Origin: Helicobacter jaachi
GTDB taxonomy: Bacteria > Campylobacterota > Campylobacteria > Campylobacterales > Helicobacteraceae
NCBI RefSeq assembly: GCF_000763135.2
Contig: NZ_JRPR02000001.1
Location: 648,847 to 712,846, forward strand
Length of the DNA stretch: 64,000 bases
Reading direction: 5' to 3'
Shown one piece after another: positions 35,514 to 44,720 of the stretch. Made by a program: the position numbers and the translations under genes. A model generated the notes under the pieces. The model did no database searches and was not told the DNA's origin. It saw only the letters and a program-made list of their open reading frames with translations. How positions within the stretch are numbered: position 1 is the stretch's first letter; every line of letters begins with the position of its first letter.

Positions 35514-36359
35514 TTAATGGCAATTTGTAGCAGCGATGTAGCCATAAGATTCTATCATGGCTACATCATCTTTGGGCGCTTTGCCATCAGTTGTTAGATA
35601 ATCGCCTAGCACCACAGCATTAATGCCCGCTTCAAAAAGCGGCTTTTGATAATTGCCAAAGACTGCTTCGCGCCCGCCTGCAATCATTAGCCGCGTGTTT
35701 GGGAGAAACTCTCTAGCCAGCTGCACGCATTCTAAGGCTTCTTCTTGTGAGAGCGTTTGCATAGGCAGGGGGAGGGCTTCATTAGCGATGTAGAAATTTA
35801 TAGGCGAGCTATGTGGGGATAGAATCTGCAAATGTTTTAAAAGCTCAATCCTATCTCCCCAGCTCTCTCCTAAGCCAAAAATCCCTCCAGAGCATAGCCC
35901 AAGCTCTGCTTTTAGCGTATTTTCACAAGTTTCAAATCGCTCTATCCAAGTGTGTGTCGTGCAAATGTGTGAAAAAAATGCTTTTGATGTCTCTAAATTA
36001 TGATTGTAGCTATCTACGCCATTTTTTTTAAGATATTTTAGAGAATCTAAATCCGCACTCCCGCAACACGCGATAATATGTAAATTTAAATTCGCCTCTT
36101 TAATTGCCTGCGCGGCTTTGGCGATGTATTCGCACTTATCAGATTCTAAACTTCGCCCAGCAGTGACTAAGCAAAAGCCCAGCGCGCCATATTCGCGTAA
36201 AGTCCTAGCTTCTTTTAGAATTTTATCAATACTTTTAAATTTATATCTTTGAATTTGGGCGCCATAATGCGCACTCTGCGTGCAGTATTTGCAGTCTTCA
36301 GGGCAATCGCCAGAGCTTACATTGCAAATAGAGCAGAGGAAAATTTCACGATTAATCAT
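35514..36359 (-). CDS. bioB: Biotin synthase
   Basis: A 281-residue radical-SAM enzyme that inserts sulfur into dethiobiotin. The N-terminal FLCSICNVSSGDCPEDCKYC contains the C-x3-C-x2-C cluster motif that binds the SAM-activating 4Fe-4S centre. Further conserved pieces are YNHNLETSKAFF, CSGGIFGLGE and MIAGGREAVFGN. It is shorter than the E. coli enzyme, as expected for the Helicobacter branch. It is transcribed from a TACAAT-type promoter and leads into the yihY-like gene. Confidence 0.93.
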   Translation of the reverse strand: MINREIFLCSICNVSSGDCPEDCKYCTQSAHYGAQIQRYKFKSIDKILKEARTLREYGALGFCLVTAGRSLESDKCEYIAKAAQAIKEANLNLHIIACCGSADLDSLKYLKKNGVDSYNHNLETSKAFFSHICTTHTWIERFETCENTLKAELGLCSGGIFGLGESWGDRIELLKHLQILSPHSSPINFYIANEALPLPMQTLSQEEALECVQLAREFLPNTRLMIAGGREAVFGNYQKPLFEAGINAVVLGDYLTTDGKAPKDDVAMIESYGYIAATNCH

Positions 36360-36417
36360 ATTTTGCCTTTATATTTTTGGTGAGTTTAAAAAAGTTTATT
36401 TATTTTTAAGCGCGCCA

Positions 36418-36423
36418 TTGTAG
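36418..36423 (-). promoter_or_regulatory. Probable -10 box for bioB
   Basis: Minus-strand TTTTTGCTACAATGGCG, about 60 bp upstream of the bioB ATG. It shares TTGCTACAATG with the boxes at 25654-25659 and 55945-55950. Confidence 0.5.
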
Positions 36424-36521
36424 CAAAAATGTAGCAAAAAAGTTTTTAAAATATGTGTGATAGAATCTAGCCCAAATATAGCAGCAGATTCTATAAAATT
36501 AGCAGATTCTATGGAGTGAGT

Positions 36522-37775
36522 ATGAAAGCAATAAGTGTAAGTGAGCTAAATGCACAGATTAAGGGCATTATGGAGCAGACTTTTATTGATTTATGCGTGC
36601 AGGGCGAGATTAGCAGCCTTAAAGTGCATACTAGTGGGCATGTTTATCTTAGCCTTAAAGATGAGCAATCAAGCGTGCGTGCGGTGATGTTTAAAGGAAA
36701 TGCGCGCGCTTTAAAAATGCAATTGGAGGTTGGGCAAAGTGTGGTGGTCATTGGCTCAATAAGCGTGTATGCGCCTAAGGGAGAATATCAAATTTTGTGC
36801 AAAAGCATTACGCTAGCGGGTATTGGCGAGCTAGCTCAAGCCTATGAGGCGCTAAAAAATAAGCTGCAGGCTAAAGGATATTTTGAATCTAGTGCTAAAA
36901 AGCCATTGCCACGCTTTCCTAAGCGTATAGCGCTCATCACTTCTGCCACAGGCGCGGCAAAAGAGGATATGCTAAAAATTGCTAAAAAGCGTTGGGAGCT
37001 AGTGCATATCACGCTTTTTAATACTATCGTGCAGGGCGAGTATGCAAAGGATTCTATTACAAAAAATGTGGCTTTGGCAGATAGCTTTTTTGGCTCGCCA
37101 GAGGGTTTTGATGTGATTATTTTAGGGCGCGGTGGTGGCAGCATAGAGGATATGTGGGCGTTTAATGAAGAGTGCGTAGCAGATGCTATCTATCATGCGC
37201 GCACGCCTATTATTTCGGCTGTTGGGCATGAGGTGGATACATTTATTAGCGATTTTGTAGCCGATAAGCGCGCTCCCACGCCATCTGCGGCAATGGAATT
37301 ACTGCTGCCGGATAAATTTGAGTGGCTGCGCGTTATTGATGAGATGATAAATAGCTTTAATGAAACGCTACAGCAGCATATAGTGCGTAAAGTCGAGGCT
37401 TTAGCACAGGTAAAAGAGTATTTTAATTTATATAATTTTGAGCGGCAGTATATGGGCAAAAAGGAGCAGATTGAGGCTTTAGGGCAGCTTATGCGTAGCG
37501 CGTTTGGCAGTATTTTGCAAGAGAGGGATACGCAGTGTGATTATGCAAAAACATCGCTTGTGCAGCTTTATGGGTATAAGCTTAAGCAGTATGAGGCGCT
37601 TTGTGCGCATTTAGTTGAGAATCTAGGCGCGCTTAATCCTGCTTTGCTTTCATATCGCGGCTTTGTGCAGGTAAGCAGAGATAATAAGCCCTTAAAGCTA
37701 GAGCAAATCGAGCTTAATGAGGAATTTATGCTAAGCAACTTAGCGCATTCAATTTATGCCAAAAGGGTGAAGTAG
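36522..37775 (+). CDS. xseA: Exodeoxyribonuclease VII large subunit
   Basis: A 417-residue nuclease subunit that, with XseB, degrades single-stranded DNA. The N-terminal OB-fold (SVSELNAQIKGIMEQTF, VQGEISSLKVHTSGHVYLSL) leads into the catalytic domain with ALITSATGAAKEDML, IILGRGGGSIEDMWAFN, SAVGHEVDTFISDFVAD and RAPTPSAAMEL, then a coiled-coil C-terminal part. I chose the ATG at 36522, preceded by GGAG at five bases; a GTG two codons upstream overlaps that site. A hairpin formed by paired TAGAATCT words follows the stop. No xseB is visible in the window. Confidence 0.92.
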   Translation: MKAISVSELNAQIKGIMEQTFIDLCVQGEISSLKVHTSGHVYLSLKDEQSSVRAVMFKGNARALKMQLEVGQSVVVIGSISVYAPKGEYQILCKSITLAGIGELAQAYEALKNKLQAKGYFESSAKKPLPRFPKRIALITSATGAAKEDMLKIAKKRWELVHITLFNTIVQGEYAKDSITKNVALADSFFGSPEGFDVIILGRGGGSIEDMWAFNEECVADAIYHARTPIISAVGHEVDTFISDFVADKRAPTPSAAMELLLPDKFEWLRVIDEMINSFNETLQQHIVRKVEALAQVKEYFNLYNFERQYMGKKEQIEALGQLMRSAFGSILQERDTQCDYAKTSLVQLYGYKLKQYEALCAHLVENLGALNPALLSYRGFVQVSRDNKPLKLEQIELNEEFMLSNLAHSIYAKRVK

Positions 37776-37785
37776 CGTATATGGG

Positions 37786-37814
37786 CTAGATTCTGTAGTT
37801 TTTATAGAATCTAG
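37786..37814 (+). terminator. Probable terminator built from inverted TAGAATCT words
   Basis: CTAGATTCT (37786-37794) pairs perfectly with AGAATCTAG (37806-37814) across an 11-base T-rich loop, ten bases after the xseA stop. It is followed by CTAGCTTTTAA. Low stem GC makes efficiency uncertain. Confidence 0.5.
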
Positions 37815-37851
37815 CTAGCTTTTAATTAAGGCAGAATTCACTTTTTTTAAC

Positions 37852-37857
37852 TACAAT
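37852..37857 (+). promoter_or_regulatory. Probable -10 box for typA
   Basis: TACAAT in TTTAACTACAATGCC, 42 bp before the typA ATG, after a T-rich stretch. Confidence 0.45.
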
Positions 37858-37899
37858 GCCAAGTTTTAAACTTCTAAAACGAAAGCAGAGAATCCACAA

Positions 37900-39702
37900 A
37901 TGCAAAGCATACGAAATATCGCAGTGATTGCGCATGTCGACCATGGTAAGACTACGCTTGTAGATGGGCTGCTAACGCAGTCTGGCACATTTAGCGAGCG
38001 AGAGCAGGTAAGTGAGCGCGTAATGGATAGCAACGACCTAGAGCGTGAGCGCGGCATCACGATTTTAAGCAAAAATACCGCCATAAACTACAAAGGCACG
38101 AAAATCAACATCATCGATACGCCCGGGCACGCTGACTTTGGCGGTGAGGTCGAGCGCGTGCTAAAAATGGTAGATGGCGTGCTGCTGCTAGTCGATGCGC
38201 AAGAGGGCGTGATGCCTCAAACTAAATTTGTCGTAAAAAAGGCGTTAAATCTAGGGCTAAAGCCAATTGTAGTGGTAAATAAAATCGATAAACCCGCTGC
38301 CACGCCTGATAAAGTGGTCGATGAAGTATTTGATTTATTCGTAGCGATGGGGGCAAGTGACGCACAGCTTGACTTCCCTGTGATATATGCCGCAGCGCGC
38401 GATGGCTACGCTATTGCTGAGCTAGAAGATGAGCGAAAGAATTTAGAGCCACTTTTTCAAGCCATAATTACGCATGTGCCAGAGCCTAGCGGCAGTAGTG
38501 ATAAGCCCTTGCAAATGCAGGTTTTCACGCTTGATTATGACAACTATGTGGGGAAAATCGGCATTGCGCGTGTGTTTAATGGGCGCGTGAAAAAGGGCGA
38601 GAATGTGCTTTTGGCTAAGAGTGACGGCGAGAAAGAGAGCGGGAAAATCACTAAGCTTATTGGCTTTTTGGGACTTGCGCGCACTGAGATAGAATCTGCA
38701 CAGGCTGGCGACATCGTGGCGATAGCGGGGTTTAATGCCGTTGATGTGGGAGATTCTATCGTGGATATTAATAATCCTATGCCGCTTGACCCAATGCACT
38801 TAGAGGAGCCAACGATGAGTGTGAATTTCGCCGTGAATGATAGCCCATTAGCTGGGCTAGAGGGCAAGCATGTCACGGCAAATAAGCTAAAAGATAGGCT
38901 ATTAAAGGAAATGCAAACAAATATCGCTATGAAGTGCGAGGAGCTAGGCGAGGGCAAGTTTAAGGTAAGTGGGCGCGGCGAGCTGCAGATTACGATTTTA
39001 GCGGAGAATCTGCGACGTGAGGGGTATGAGTTTAGCATTTCGCGTCCGGAAGTGATAATAAAAGAGATAGATGGCGTGAAATGCGAGCCGTTTGAACATT
39101 TAGTGATTGATACGCCGCAAGATTTTAGTGGCACGATAATCGAAAAGCTAGGACGCAAAAAGGCTGAGATGAAAGCGATGAATCCTATGGGCGATGGCTA
39201 TACGCGACTTGAGTTTGAAATCCCTGCAAGGGGGCTAATTGGCTATCGTAGCGAGTTTTTGACCGATACGAAGGGCGAAGGCGTGATGAATCATAGCTTT
39301 TTGGAGTTTAGGGCATATAGCGGGAGTGTGGAGACGCGTAAAAATGGCGCGCTTGTGAGTATGGAGAGTGGCGAGGCGACTGGGTTTTCGCTGTTTAATA
39401 TTCAAGAGAGAGGCGTGCTATTTATCGCGCCGCAAACTAAAGTGTATGTGGGAATGATAATCGGCGAGCATAGCCGCGATAATGACCTTGATGTCAATCC
39501 TATTAAGTCAAAGCATTTAACGAATATGCGAGCAAGCGGCAGTGATGATGCCATAAAGCTTGTGCCGCCGCGTGAGATGACGCTAGAGCGCGCGTTAGAG
39601 TGGATAGAAGATGATGAAATCCTTGAAATCACGCCACTAAACATTAGAATCCGCAAAAAGATTCTAGAGCCAAATATGAGGAAAAGGGCGAAGGGGAAGT
39701 AG
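37900..39702 (+). CDS. typA: Ribosome-associated translational GTPase TypA/BipA
   Basis: A 600-residue GTPase related to EF-G that binds ribosomes and aids assembly and stress adaptation. G1 is AHVDHGKTT (residues 11-19), followed by [20 protein letters not shown] and NKIDKPAA; the EF-G-like domains II, III and V and the BipA-specific C-terminal domain follow ([18 protein letters not shown]). Length matches the family. Codon use in the first half looks richer in TCG/CGC-type codons than in neighbouring genes, but not enough to claim transfer. No strong Shine-Dalgarno precedes the ATG. A GC-rich hairpin lies about 85 bp after the stop. Confidence 0.95.
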   Translation: MQSIRNIAVIAHVDHGKTTLVDGLLTQSGTFSEREQVSERVMDSNDLERERGITILSKNTAINYKGTKINIIDTPGHADFGGEVERVLKMVDGVLLLVDAQEGVMPQTKFVVKKALNLGLKPIVVVNKIDKPAATPDKVVDEVFDLFVAMGASDAQLDFPVIYAAARDGYAIAELEDERKNLEPLFQAIITHVPEPSGSSDKPLQMQVFTLDYDNYVGKIGIARVFNGRVKKGENVLLAKSDGEKESGKITKLIGFLGLARTEIESAQAGDIVAIAGFNAVDVGDSIVDINNPMPLDPMHLEEPTMSVNFAVNDSPLAGLEGKHVTANKLKDRLLKEMQTNIAMKCEELGEGKFKVSGRGELQITILAENLRREGYEFSISRPEVIIKEIDGVKCEPFEHLVIDTPQDFSGTIIEKLGRKKAEMKAMNPMGDGYTRLEFEIPARGLIGYRSEFLTDTKGEGVMNHSFLEFRAYSGSVETRKNGALVSMESGEATGFSLFNIQERGVLFIAPQTKVYVGMIIGEHSRDNDLDVNPIKSKHLTNMRASGSDDAIKLVPPREMTLERALEWIEDDEILEITPLNIRIRKKILEPNMRKRAKGK

Positions 39703-39784
39703 GATTTAACTCGTTGTCATTGATAAATAGCAAATTTGAGGAGTTTAAGGAGAGTGAGATTTTATAGAATCTAGGTTGGTTTAT

Positions 39785-39806
39785 AAAGGGGTGGGCGCAC
39801 CTTTTT
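39785..39806 (+). terminator. Probable rho-independent terminator after typA
   Basis: AAAGGGGTG-GGCG-CACCTTTTT: a GGTG/CACC stem, extended by G-U and A-U pairs, with a GGCG loop and a T-run. It lies between typA and the nitroreductase gene. Confidence 0.55.
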
Positions 39807-39844
39807 ATTAAGCTAATGGCTTAAGATTAATTTAAGGAGAATAT

Positions 39845-40468
39845 ATGAATCCATTCCTAGAATCAATTTATTTTCGGCACGCTTGCAAACTTTTTGATAA
39901 AAGCAAGAAAATCCCGCGAGAGATTTTTGATGAAATACTGGAAGTAGGGAGGCTTGCCCCTAGTTCTTTTGGAATGGAGCCTACAAGGCTTATAGTCGTG
40001 CGCAGCGATAAGGCAAAGCAGGAGCTATATCCTTTGTGTTGGGAGCAGCCACAAATCACAACTGCGAGCGAAGTGGTAGTGTTTAAGAGTTTGCAAAGTG
40101 ATTTGATACCTCCAAGTGAATATGTGAAAAACAACACGCGCAGGCGAAAAATGGATTTGGCAACTTATGAGGTATTTTGTAATCGCTATGGTGGATATCT
40201 TAAGGCGCGTGGGTTTGTAGATGATAAGATTGCTTATTGGAGCGCACTGCAGGCTTATATTATGGCGACATATATGGTGGGCTATGCGAGTTATCTTAAG
40301 ATTGATACTTGCTTTATTGAGGGCTTTGATAAAAGAAAGGTAGAGCAACTCTATGGGCTTGATACTTTTAAAGAGCAAGTGAGCCTTATTGTGTGCTTTG
40401 GCTATCGTGCAAAAGCGCAGCAGCCACGTTTTAGGATAGGTATTGATGAATTAGTGGAATACAAATAA
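39845..40468 (+). CDS. NAD(P)H-dependent nitroreductase family protein
   Basis: A 207-residue flavoprotein of the nitroreductase family, related to H. pylori RdxA/FrxA. RHACKLFDKSKKIP at the N-terminus, LEVGRLAPSSFGMEPTRLIVV, the central hydrophobic helix YWSALQAYIMATYMVGYA, CFIEGFDKRKVEQLYGL and VSLIVCFGYRAK give the usual FMN-binding order. Such enzymes reduce quinones, nitro compounds or flavins, and in H. pylori they activate metronidazole. Which paralogue this represents is unclear. TTTAAGGAG precedes the ATG. It lies nine bases before nrdA and may be co-transcribed, which would link it loosely to redox metabolism. Confidence 0.85.
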   Translation: MNPFLESIYFRHACKLFDKSKKIPREIFDEILEVGRLAPSSFGMEPTRLIVVRSDKAKQELYPLCWEQPQITTASEVVVFKSLQSDLIPPSEYVKNNTRRRKMDLATYEVFCNRYGGYLKARGFVDDKIAYWSALQAYIMATYMVGYASYLKIDTCFIEGFDKRKVEQLYGLDTFKEQVSLIVCFGYRAKAQQPRFRIGIDELVEYK

Positions 40469-40477
40469 GGGGGCGCT

Positions 40478-42853
40478 ATGTTAGATGTTATCACAGTTAC
40501 CAAAAGAGATGGACGCCTTGAGCCCCTTGATATTTCAAAGATACAAAAGCACACATCTGCTGCGGTAGAGGGCTTAGATGGTGTAAGTCAAAGTGAATTA
40601 GAAGTAGATGCAAAGATTTTATTTAAGGATAGGATTACCACAGAGGAAATCCAGCAAACCCTCATTAAAACTGCCGCAAATAAGATTGATGTAAATACGC
40701 CTAATTGGAGCTTTGTGGCAGCGCGTTTGTTTTTATATGATTTATATCATAAAGTGACAGGTTGGACGGGATATAAGAGTCTTGAAGAATACTTTGTGCG
40801 CGGCGAGAAAGAGGGTAAGCTAGTTTGTGGTGTTAAAGAAAAGTATGATTTAGCTCTTTTAGATTCTCACATCAAGCCTGAACGCGATTTGCAGTTTAAT
40901 TATTTGGGGATTAAAACGCTCTATGACCGCTATTTGCTTAAAGATTCTGATAATCGTCCTATAGAGCTACCGCAGCATATGTTTATGGCTATTGCGATGT
41001 TTTTAGCGCAGAATGAAAGCGATTGCAATGCTTGGGCGATTAAATTTTATAATATGATTTCTTTATTTGAGGTGATTTGCGCTACGCCTACGCTTGCAAA
41101 TGCACGCACTACGCGACATCAACTAAGTTCTTGCTTTGTGGGCAGCACGCCTGATAATATAGAGGGTATTTTTGATGCGTATAAGGAAATGGCGCTACTT
41201 AGCAAGTATGGAGGCGGTATAGGCTGGGATTTTAGCCGTGTTCGAGGGCTTGGAAGCTACATTGATGGGCATAAAAATGCTGCGGGCGGCGTTGTGCCAT
41301 TTTTAAAAATTGCTAATGATGTGGCTATTGCAGTAGACCAGCTAGGCACGCGTAAAGGGGCGATTGCTACTTATTTGGAGATATGGCATAATGATATCCA
41401 AGATTTTATTGACTTGCGTAAAAATAGTGGCGAGGAGCGCAGGCGCGCGCATGATTTATTTCCAGCGGTGTGGATTTGTGATTTGTTTATGAAGCGTGTG
41501 GAGGCAAATGAGTTTTGGACGCTTTTTGACCCCTATCAATGCCCTGAATTGACTGAACTTTACGGAGAGGCTTTTGAGGCAAAATACATCGAGTATGAGC
41601 GTTCAGATTCTGTATTAAAATCGCGCGTTTTGGCAAAAGATTTGTGGAAAAAGATTTTGACTAATTACTTTGAATCTGGCTTGCCTTTTTTATGCTTTAA
41701 GGATAGTGCCAATAGGGCAAACCCAAACAAGCATGCAGGCATTATTAGAAGCTCTAACCTCTGCACAGAGATTTTTCAAAATACAAACCCAAATCACTAT
41801 GTGGTGGAAGTGGAGTTTGTCGATGGCTCAAAGACTATTTATGAGGAAAAAGAGCTAGTGAAGCTTGATAGTGGCGTTACTAAAAAAGCAAATAAAATTA
41901 CAAGCATAGATTCTATAAATGGCAAAAAGGTCTTTATCACAACGCGCGTGGCTCAAGGCGGCGATACTGCGGTGTGCAATCTTGCAAGTGTGAATTTGAG
42001 CAAAATCCACACTAAAGAGGATATCGAGCGCGTGCTACCTATTGCTATTAGAATGCTTGACAATGTGATTGATTTAAATTTCTATCCTAATCGTAAGGTA
42101 AAGGTTACAAATGCGCAAAATCGTGCTATCGGGCTTGGTGTCATGGGTGAAGCGGAGATGCTTGCGCGTGCGGGCATAGAGTGGGGGAGTGAAGCACATT
42201 TGGCAAAAATCGATGAAGTGTTAGAACTTATTAGCTTTCATGCCATTTCCTCAAGCTCACATCTTGCGGAGGAGAAGGGTAAATATCCTCAATTTGAAGG
42301 AAGCAGCTGGAGCAAAGGCATTTTTCCCATTGATGTGGCGAATAAAGAGGCGCTTAAGCTTGTCGATAGGGGAGGATTATTCTCGCAGCAGTGCGATTGG
42401 GAGTCTTTACGGGCAAGGGTTAAAACACATGGTATGCGTAATGGCTACCTTATGGCAATTGCTCCTACAAGCTCTATCAGCATTTTGGTTGGCACGACAC
42501 AAACTATTGAGCCTATATATCGCAAAAAGTGGTATGAAGAGAATCTAAGCGGGCTTATTCCGGTAGTTGTGCCGCATTTGAGCCTAGATACTTGGAATTA
42601 CTATGTATCAGCATATGATATTGACCAGACGCTTATTATTAAAGCAGCAGCCGTTCGGCAAAAGTGGATAGACCAGGGGCAAAGCACAAATATTTTTGTG
42701 CGCATCGATAAAGCAAGCGGTAAAATGCTGCATGAAATCTACACGCTCGCATGGAAATTAGGGCTAAAAAGCACTTATTATTTGCGCTCTCAAAGCCCAG
42801 AGGTAGAGGAGCAAATCATGGATAGAAGTGCTGAATGCATCAATTGTCAATAG
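40478..42853 (+). CDS. nrdA: Ribonucleoside-diphosphate reductase, alpha subunit (class Ia)
   Basis: A 791-residue catalytic subunit that makes deoxyribonucleoside diphosphates. It has an N-terminal ATP-cone (ITVTKRDGRLEPLDISKIQKH, in pieces), then TRHQLSSCFVG with the first redox cysteine, KYGGGIGWDFSRVR, LCTEI, TAVCNLASVNLS with the thiyl-radical cysteine, LGVMGEAEML, and a C-terminal cysteine pair in ECINCQ for thioredoxin. It is the single-subunit-gene form; nrdB is not adjacent. Length agrees with the H. pylori enzyme. It is followed after a 36-bp gap by the phase-variable methyltransferase. Confidence 0.95.
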   Translation: MLDVITVTKRDGRLEPLDISKIQKHTSAAVEGLDGVSQSELEVDAKILFKDRITTEEIQQTLIKTAANKIDVNTPNWSFVAARLFLYDLYHKVTGWTGYKSLEEYFVRGEKEGKLVCGVKEKYDLALLDSHIKPERDLQFNYLGIKTLYDRYLLKDSDNRPIELPQHMFMAIAMFLAQNESDCNAWAIKFYNMISLFEVICATPTLANARTTRHQLSSCFVGSTPDNIEGIFDAYKEMALLSKYGGGIGWDFSRVRGLGSYIDGHKNAAGGVVPFLKIANDVAIAVDQLGTRKGAIATYLEIWHNDIQDFIDLRKNSGEERRRAHDLFPAVWICDLFMKRVEANEFWTLFDPYQCPELTELYGEAFEAKYIEYERSDSVLKSRVLAKDLWKKILTNYFESGLPFLCFKDSANRANPNKHAGIIRSSNLCTEIFQNTNPNHYVVEVEFVDGSKTIYEEKELVKLDSGVTKKANKITSIDSINGKKVFITTRVAQGGDTAVCNLASVNLSKIHTKEDIERVLPIAIRMLDNVIDLNFYPNRKVKVTNAQNRAIGLGVMGEAEMLARAGIEWGSEAHLAKIDEVLELISFHAISSSSHLAEEKGKYPQFEGSSWSKGIFPIDVANKEALKLVDRGGLFSQQCDWESLRARVKTHGMRNGYLMAIAPTSSISILVGTTQTIEPIYRKKWYEENLSGLIPVVVPHLSLDTWNYYVSAYDIDQTLIIKAAAVRQKWIDQGQSTNIFVRIDKASGKMLHEIYTLAWKLGLKSTYYLRSQSPEVEEQIMDRSAECINCQ

Positions 42854-42889
42854 CAGATTCTATAAATTTAAGCATAGTGAGGGAGATAT

Positions 42890-43656
42890 ATGGCACTTCA
42901 AGAAGAATTTAAAAAGCAGGGTGATTTTTTATTTCGCTATCGTAGTTATTTGCCTTTGTGCATGGTGCCTGTTTTTGTGCTAGTTGTCCTCACATCGCAG
43001 ACTTTTCTTTATGATGATAAAACAGGCTACAATACTCCTTTAATCATCGCAGCTATCATTGTAGGGCTAATGGGGGGGGGGGGGGGGTGAGAATCTGTGT
43101 AGCAGGCTTTGCACCGCGCGATACTTCTGGGCGTAATACAAAGGAGCAAAAGGCAAGCGTGCTTAATCACACAGGATTATATTCACTATGCCGCAATCCT
43201 TTATATTTGGGCAATTTCTTGATGATGCTCTCTCCTATTATTTTGCTTGGAAACTGGCTTTTTATAGTGATTTTTGCTTTGAGTTTTTGGCTTTATTATG
43301 AGCGAATTATTTTTGCTGAAGAGAGTTTCTTGCGAGCAAAATTTGGGCAAGCATATATTGATTGGACGATGCATACGCCGCCATTTTTTCCTAAACTCAA
43401 AGGCTATGTGCCAAACAATATACCTTTTTCTTTGCGCTCTATGATTAAGCGCGAGTATCATTCATTTTTTGGGCTTGCTGCCTCGCTGTTTGTGTTTCAT
43501 TATGTGGCGGTGGCTCTTGTATGCTGGCTTCATGGCTGGAAGTTCCCAAAACCTGATGATATACTCACTTGGCTTTTTGGTATTTCGGCGATATTTTATA
43601 TACTTGTGCGCATTTTGGTAAAAACTACAAAAATCTTTGTAGTCGATGGCCGGTAG
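42890..43656 (+). CDS. Isoprenylcysteine carboxyl methyltransferase-like membrane protein, phase-variable, out of frame here
   Basis: Two frames meet at a run of 16 G (43072-43087). The first encodes a 60-residue N-terminus with two membrane spans (LCMVPVFVLVVLTS, LIIAAIIVGLM) and stops at TGA just after the tract. The second encodes AGFAPRDTSGRNTKEQK, LNHTGLYSLCRNPLYLGNF and several further spans. The R-N-P-x-Y-x-G-N motif is the SAM-binding hallmark of ICMT/PEMT-like methyltransferases. Fourteen or 17 G would give about 254-255 residues; 16 is OFF. The substrate is unknown; a membrane lipid or surface glycan methylation is a guess. It is convergent with the fucosyltransferase gene, four bases from its stop. 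Confidence 0.8.
43072..43087 (+). repeat. Poly-G(16) phase-variation tract
   Basis: Sixteen consecutive G (the first belongs to an ATG), the longest homopolymer in the window. An in-frame reading of the methyltransferase requires 14 or 17. At this length the read count itself is likely to vary. Confidence 0.88.
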
Positions 43657-43660
43657 GTTA

Positions 43661-44720
43661 TTACTTGAGCCTCTTTTTCAAAAATCGTAAAGGCTTTTGG
43701 ATAATATCTGCGATGTTATTGCCAAATCTGCGCAATTTTTGAAGTTTTTTATAGCGTTTTTCAAGATTGCAGCGCCATTGCCCAAACCCTCTGCGATAAG
43801 CCTTTTCAAGTGGCTGGTTAAAAATATGAAGCAAAAAATCTTCAAGTCTTTTATTATAAATCTCTAGATGATTATCATTAAGAAATACTTTCTGCTCTAG
43901 CATTGCCAAATACGCCTCATCATTATTATCAAGATACATAATTCGCTCTAGCACCTCCTCAAAACTTCCATAGAGATGCATATTAATAAACGCGTTTGTG
44001 TTCACCCCCCCCCCCGTTAGAATTTAAAGGCTTGCTAATTGTTTCATCACCCCAATAAATAGGAATACTTTGCGCTGCAAAAGCGTGCATAAGTTTTTCC
44101 GTAACATAGCCATGCGTGCTTGAATTTTCAAAAGCAATATTAAATTTGCCCTCTTTAAGAAAGGCAAGTTTATCTTTCACGCGCTTGCCCATATTGTTTT
44201 TATATCCACCACCGCTATCCACGCGTTTATATTGATTTAAAAATTCAAAAAATTGCGCGCGCCACTCATCTGCTTTGCCATTACTCACCACAAAAGTGCA
44301 AAAGCGCGTTTTGTCTTTTACAGATTCTATATTAATGCACTTATGTTTGGTTGAAACTTCCTGCATACACGCTTCGTGCAAATATAGCGGGTAGCGCAGA
44401 TATCTATCCTCAAACTCCATATAATCAAAACCAATTGCATAATCGCAATAATTAAAATCTGCACGCACATTCTCGCCTGTGGCAAAGATTCTAATCCCAT
44501 CATAATTGATATGCTCGCTGCCCATAACAGAATAAAAAATATAATCAGGATTGTGCTTTGTAAAAACAAGCTCATAGTGCTTTTGCAGGATTTTAATAAT
44601 ATTCCCCTCCACAGCACCATCGCAAAAATACACTCTCTTAGCAGGTTTTATAGAATCTGCTTGAATGGGCGATACATTTGGAGAGTTTGTAGATTCTGTA
44701 TTTATAGAATCTGCATTCAT
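43661..44720 (-). CDS. fucT: Alpha-1,3-fucosyltransferase (GT10), phase-variable, out of frame here
   Basis: The N-terminal part (from 44720) carries GT10 features: [21 protein letters not shown], then [35 protein letters not shown] run of 11 C (G on the coding strand) then shifts into a frame that stops after EHKRVY. The alternative frame continues [22 protein letters not shown] and [12 protein letters not shown], exactly the next GT10 segment, and ends in a basic tail (FLKKRLK). Ten or 13 bases would give about 352 residues, so the present state is OFF. Such enzymes put fucose on LPS O-chains to make Lewis-type antigens; the acceptor here is inferred. The first 25 residues are TAGAATCT-derived. 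Its start overlaps the prfA stop (ATGA). Confidence 0.87.
44005..44015 (+). repeat. Poly-C(11) phase-variation tract
   Basis: Eleven C on the plus strand inside the fucosyltransferase gene. It joins two conserved GT10 segments that are in different frames at this length. Confidence 0.85.

Noticed and set aside
38544..39158. Long antisense open frame (204 codons) within typA
   Set aside because: It is the shadow of a strongly conserved GTPase gene; Ser/Ile-rich composition and absence of start signals fit an artefact.
37900..39702. typA as a horizontally acquired gene because of slightly different codon use
   Set aside because: The shift is impressionistic and the protein is a universal housekeeping GTPase. 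No mobile signatures flank it.
39703..39844. Possible tRNA or small RNA in the typA-nitroreductase gap
   Set aside because: The only structure found is the terminator hairpin; no cloverleaf or CCA-type end was visible.
43087..43656. Methyltransferase C-terminal part as an independent gene starting at GTG 43087
   Set aside because: That GTG is the end of the G tract, no ribosome-binding site precedes it, and the N-terminal membrane part is in the alternative frame.
43661..44005. Fucosyltransferase C-terminal part as a separate 114-residue protein
   Set aside because: It continues the GT10 domain exactly. Its apparent GTG start is the edge of the homopolymer.
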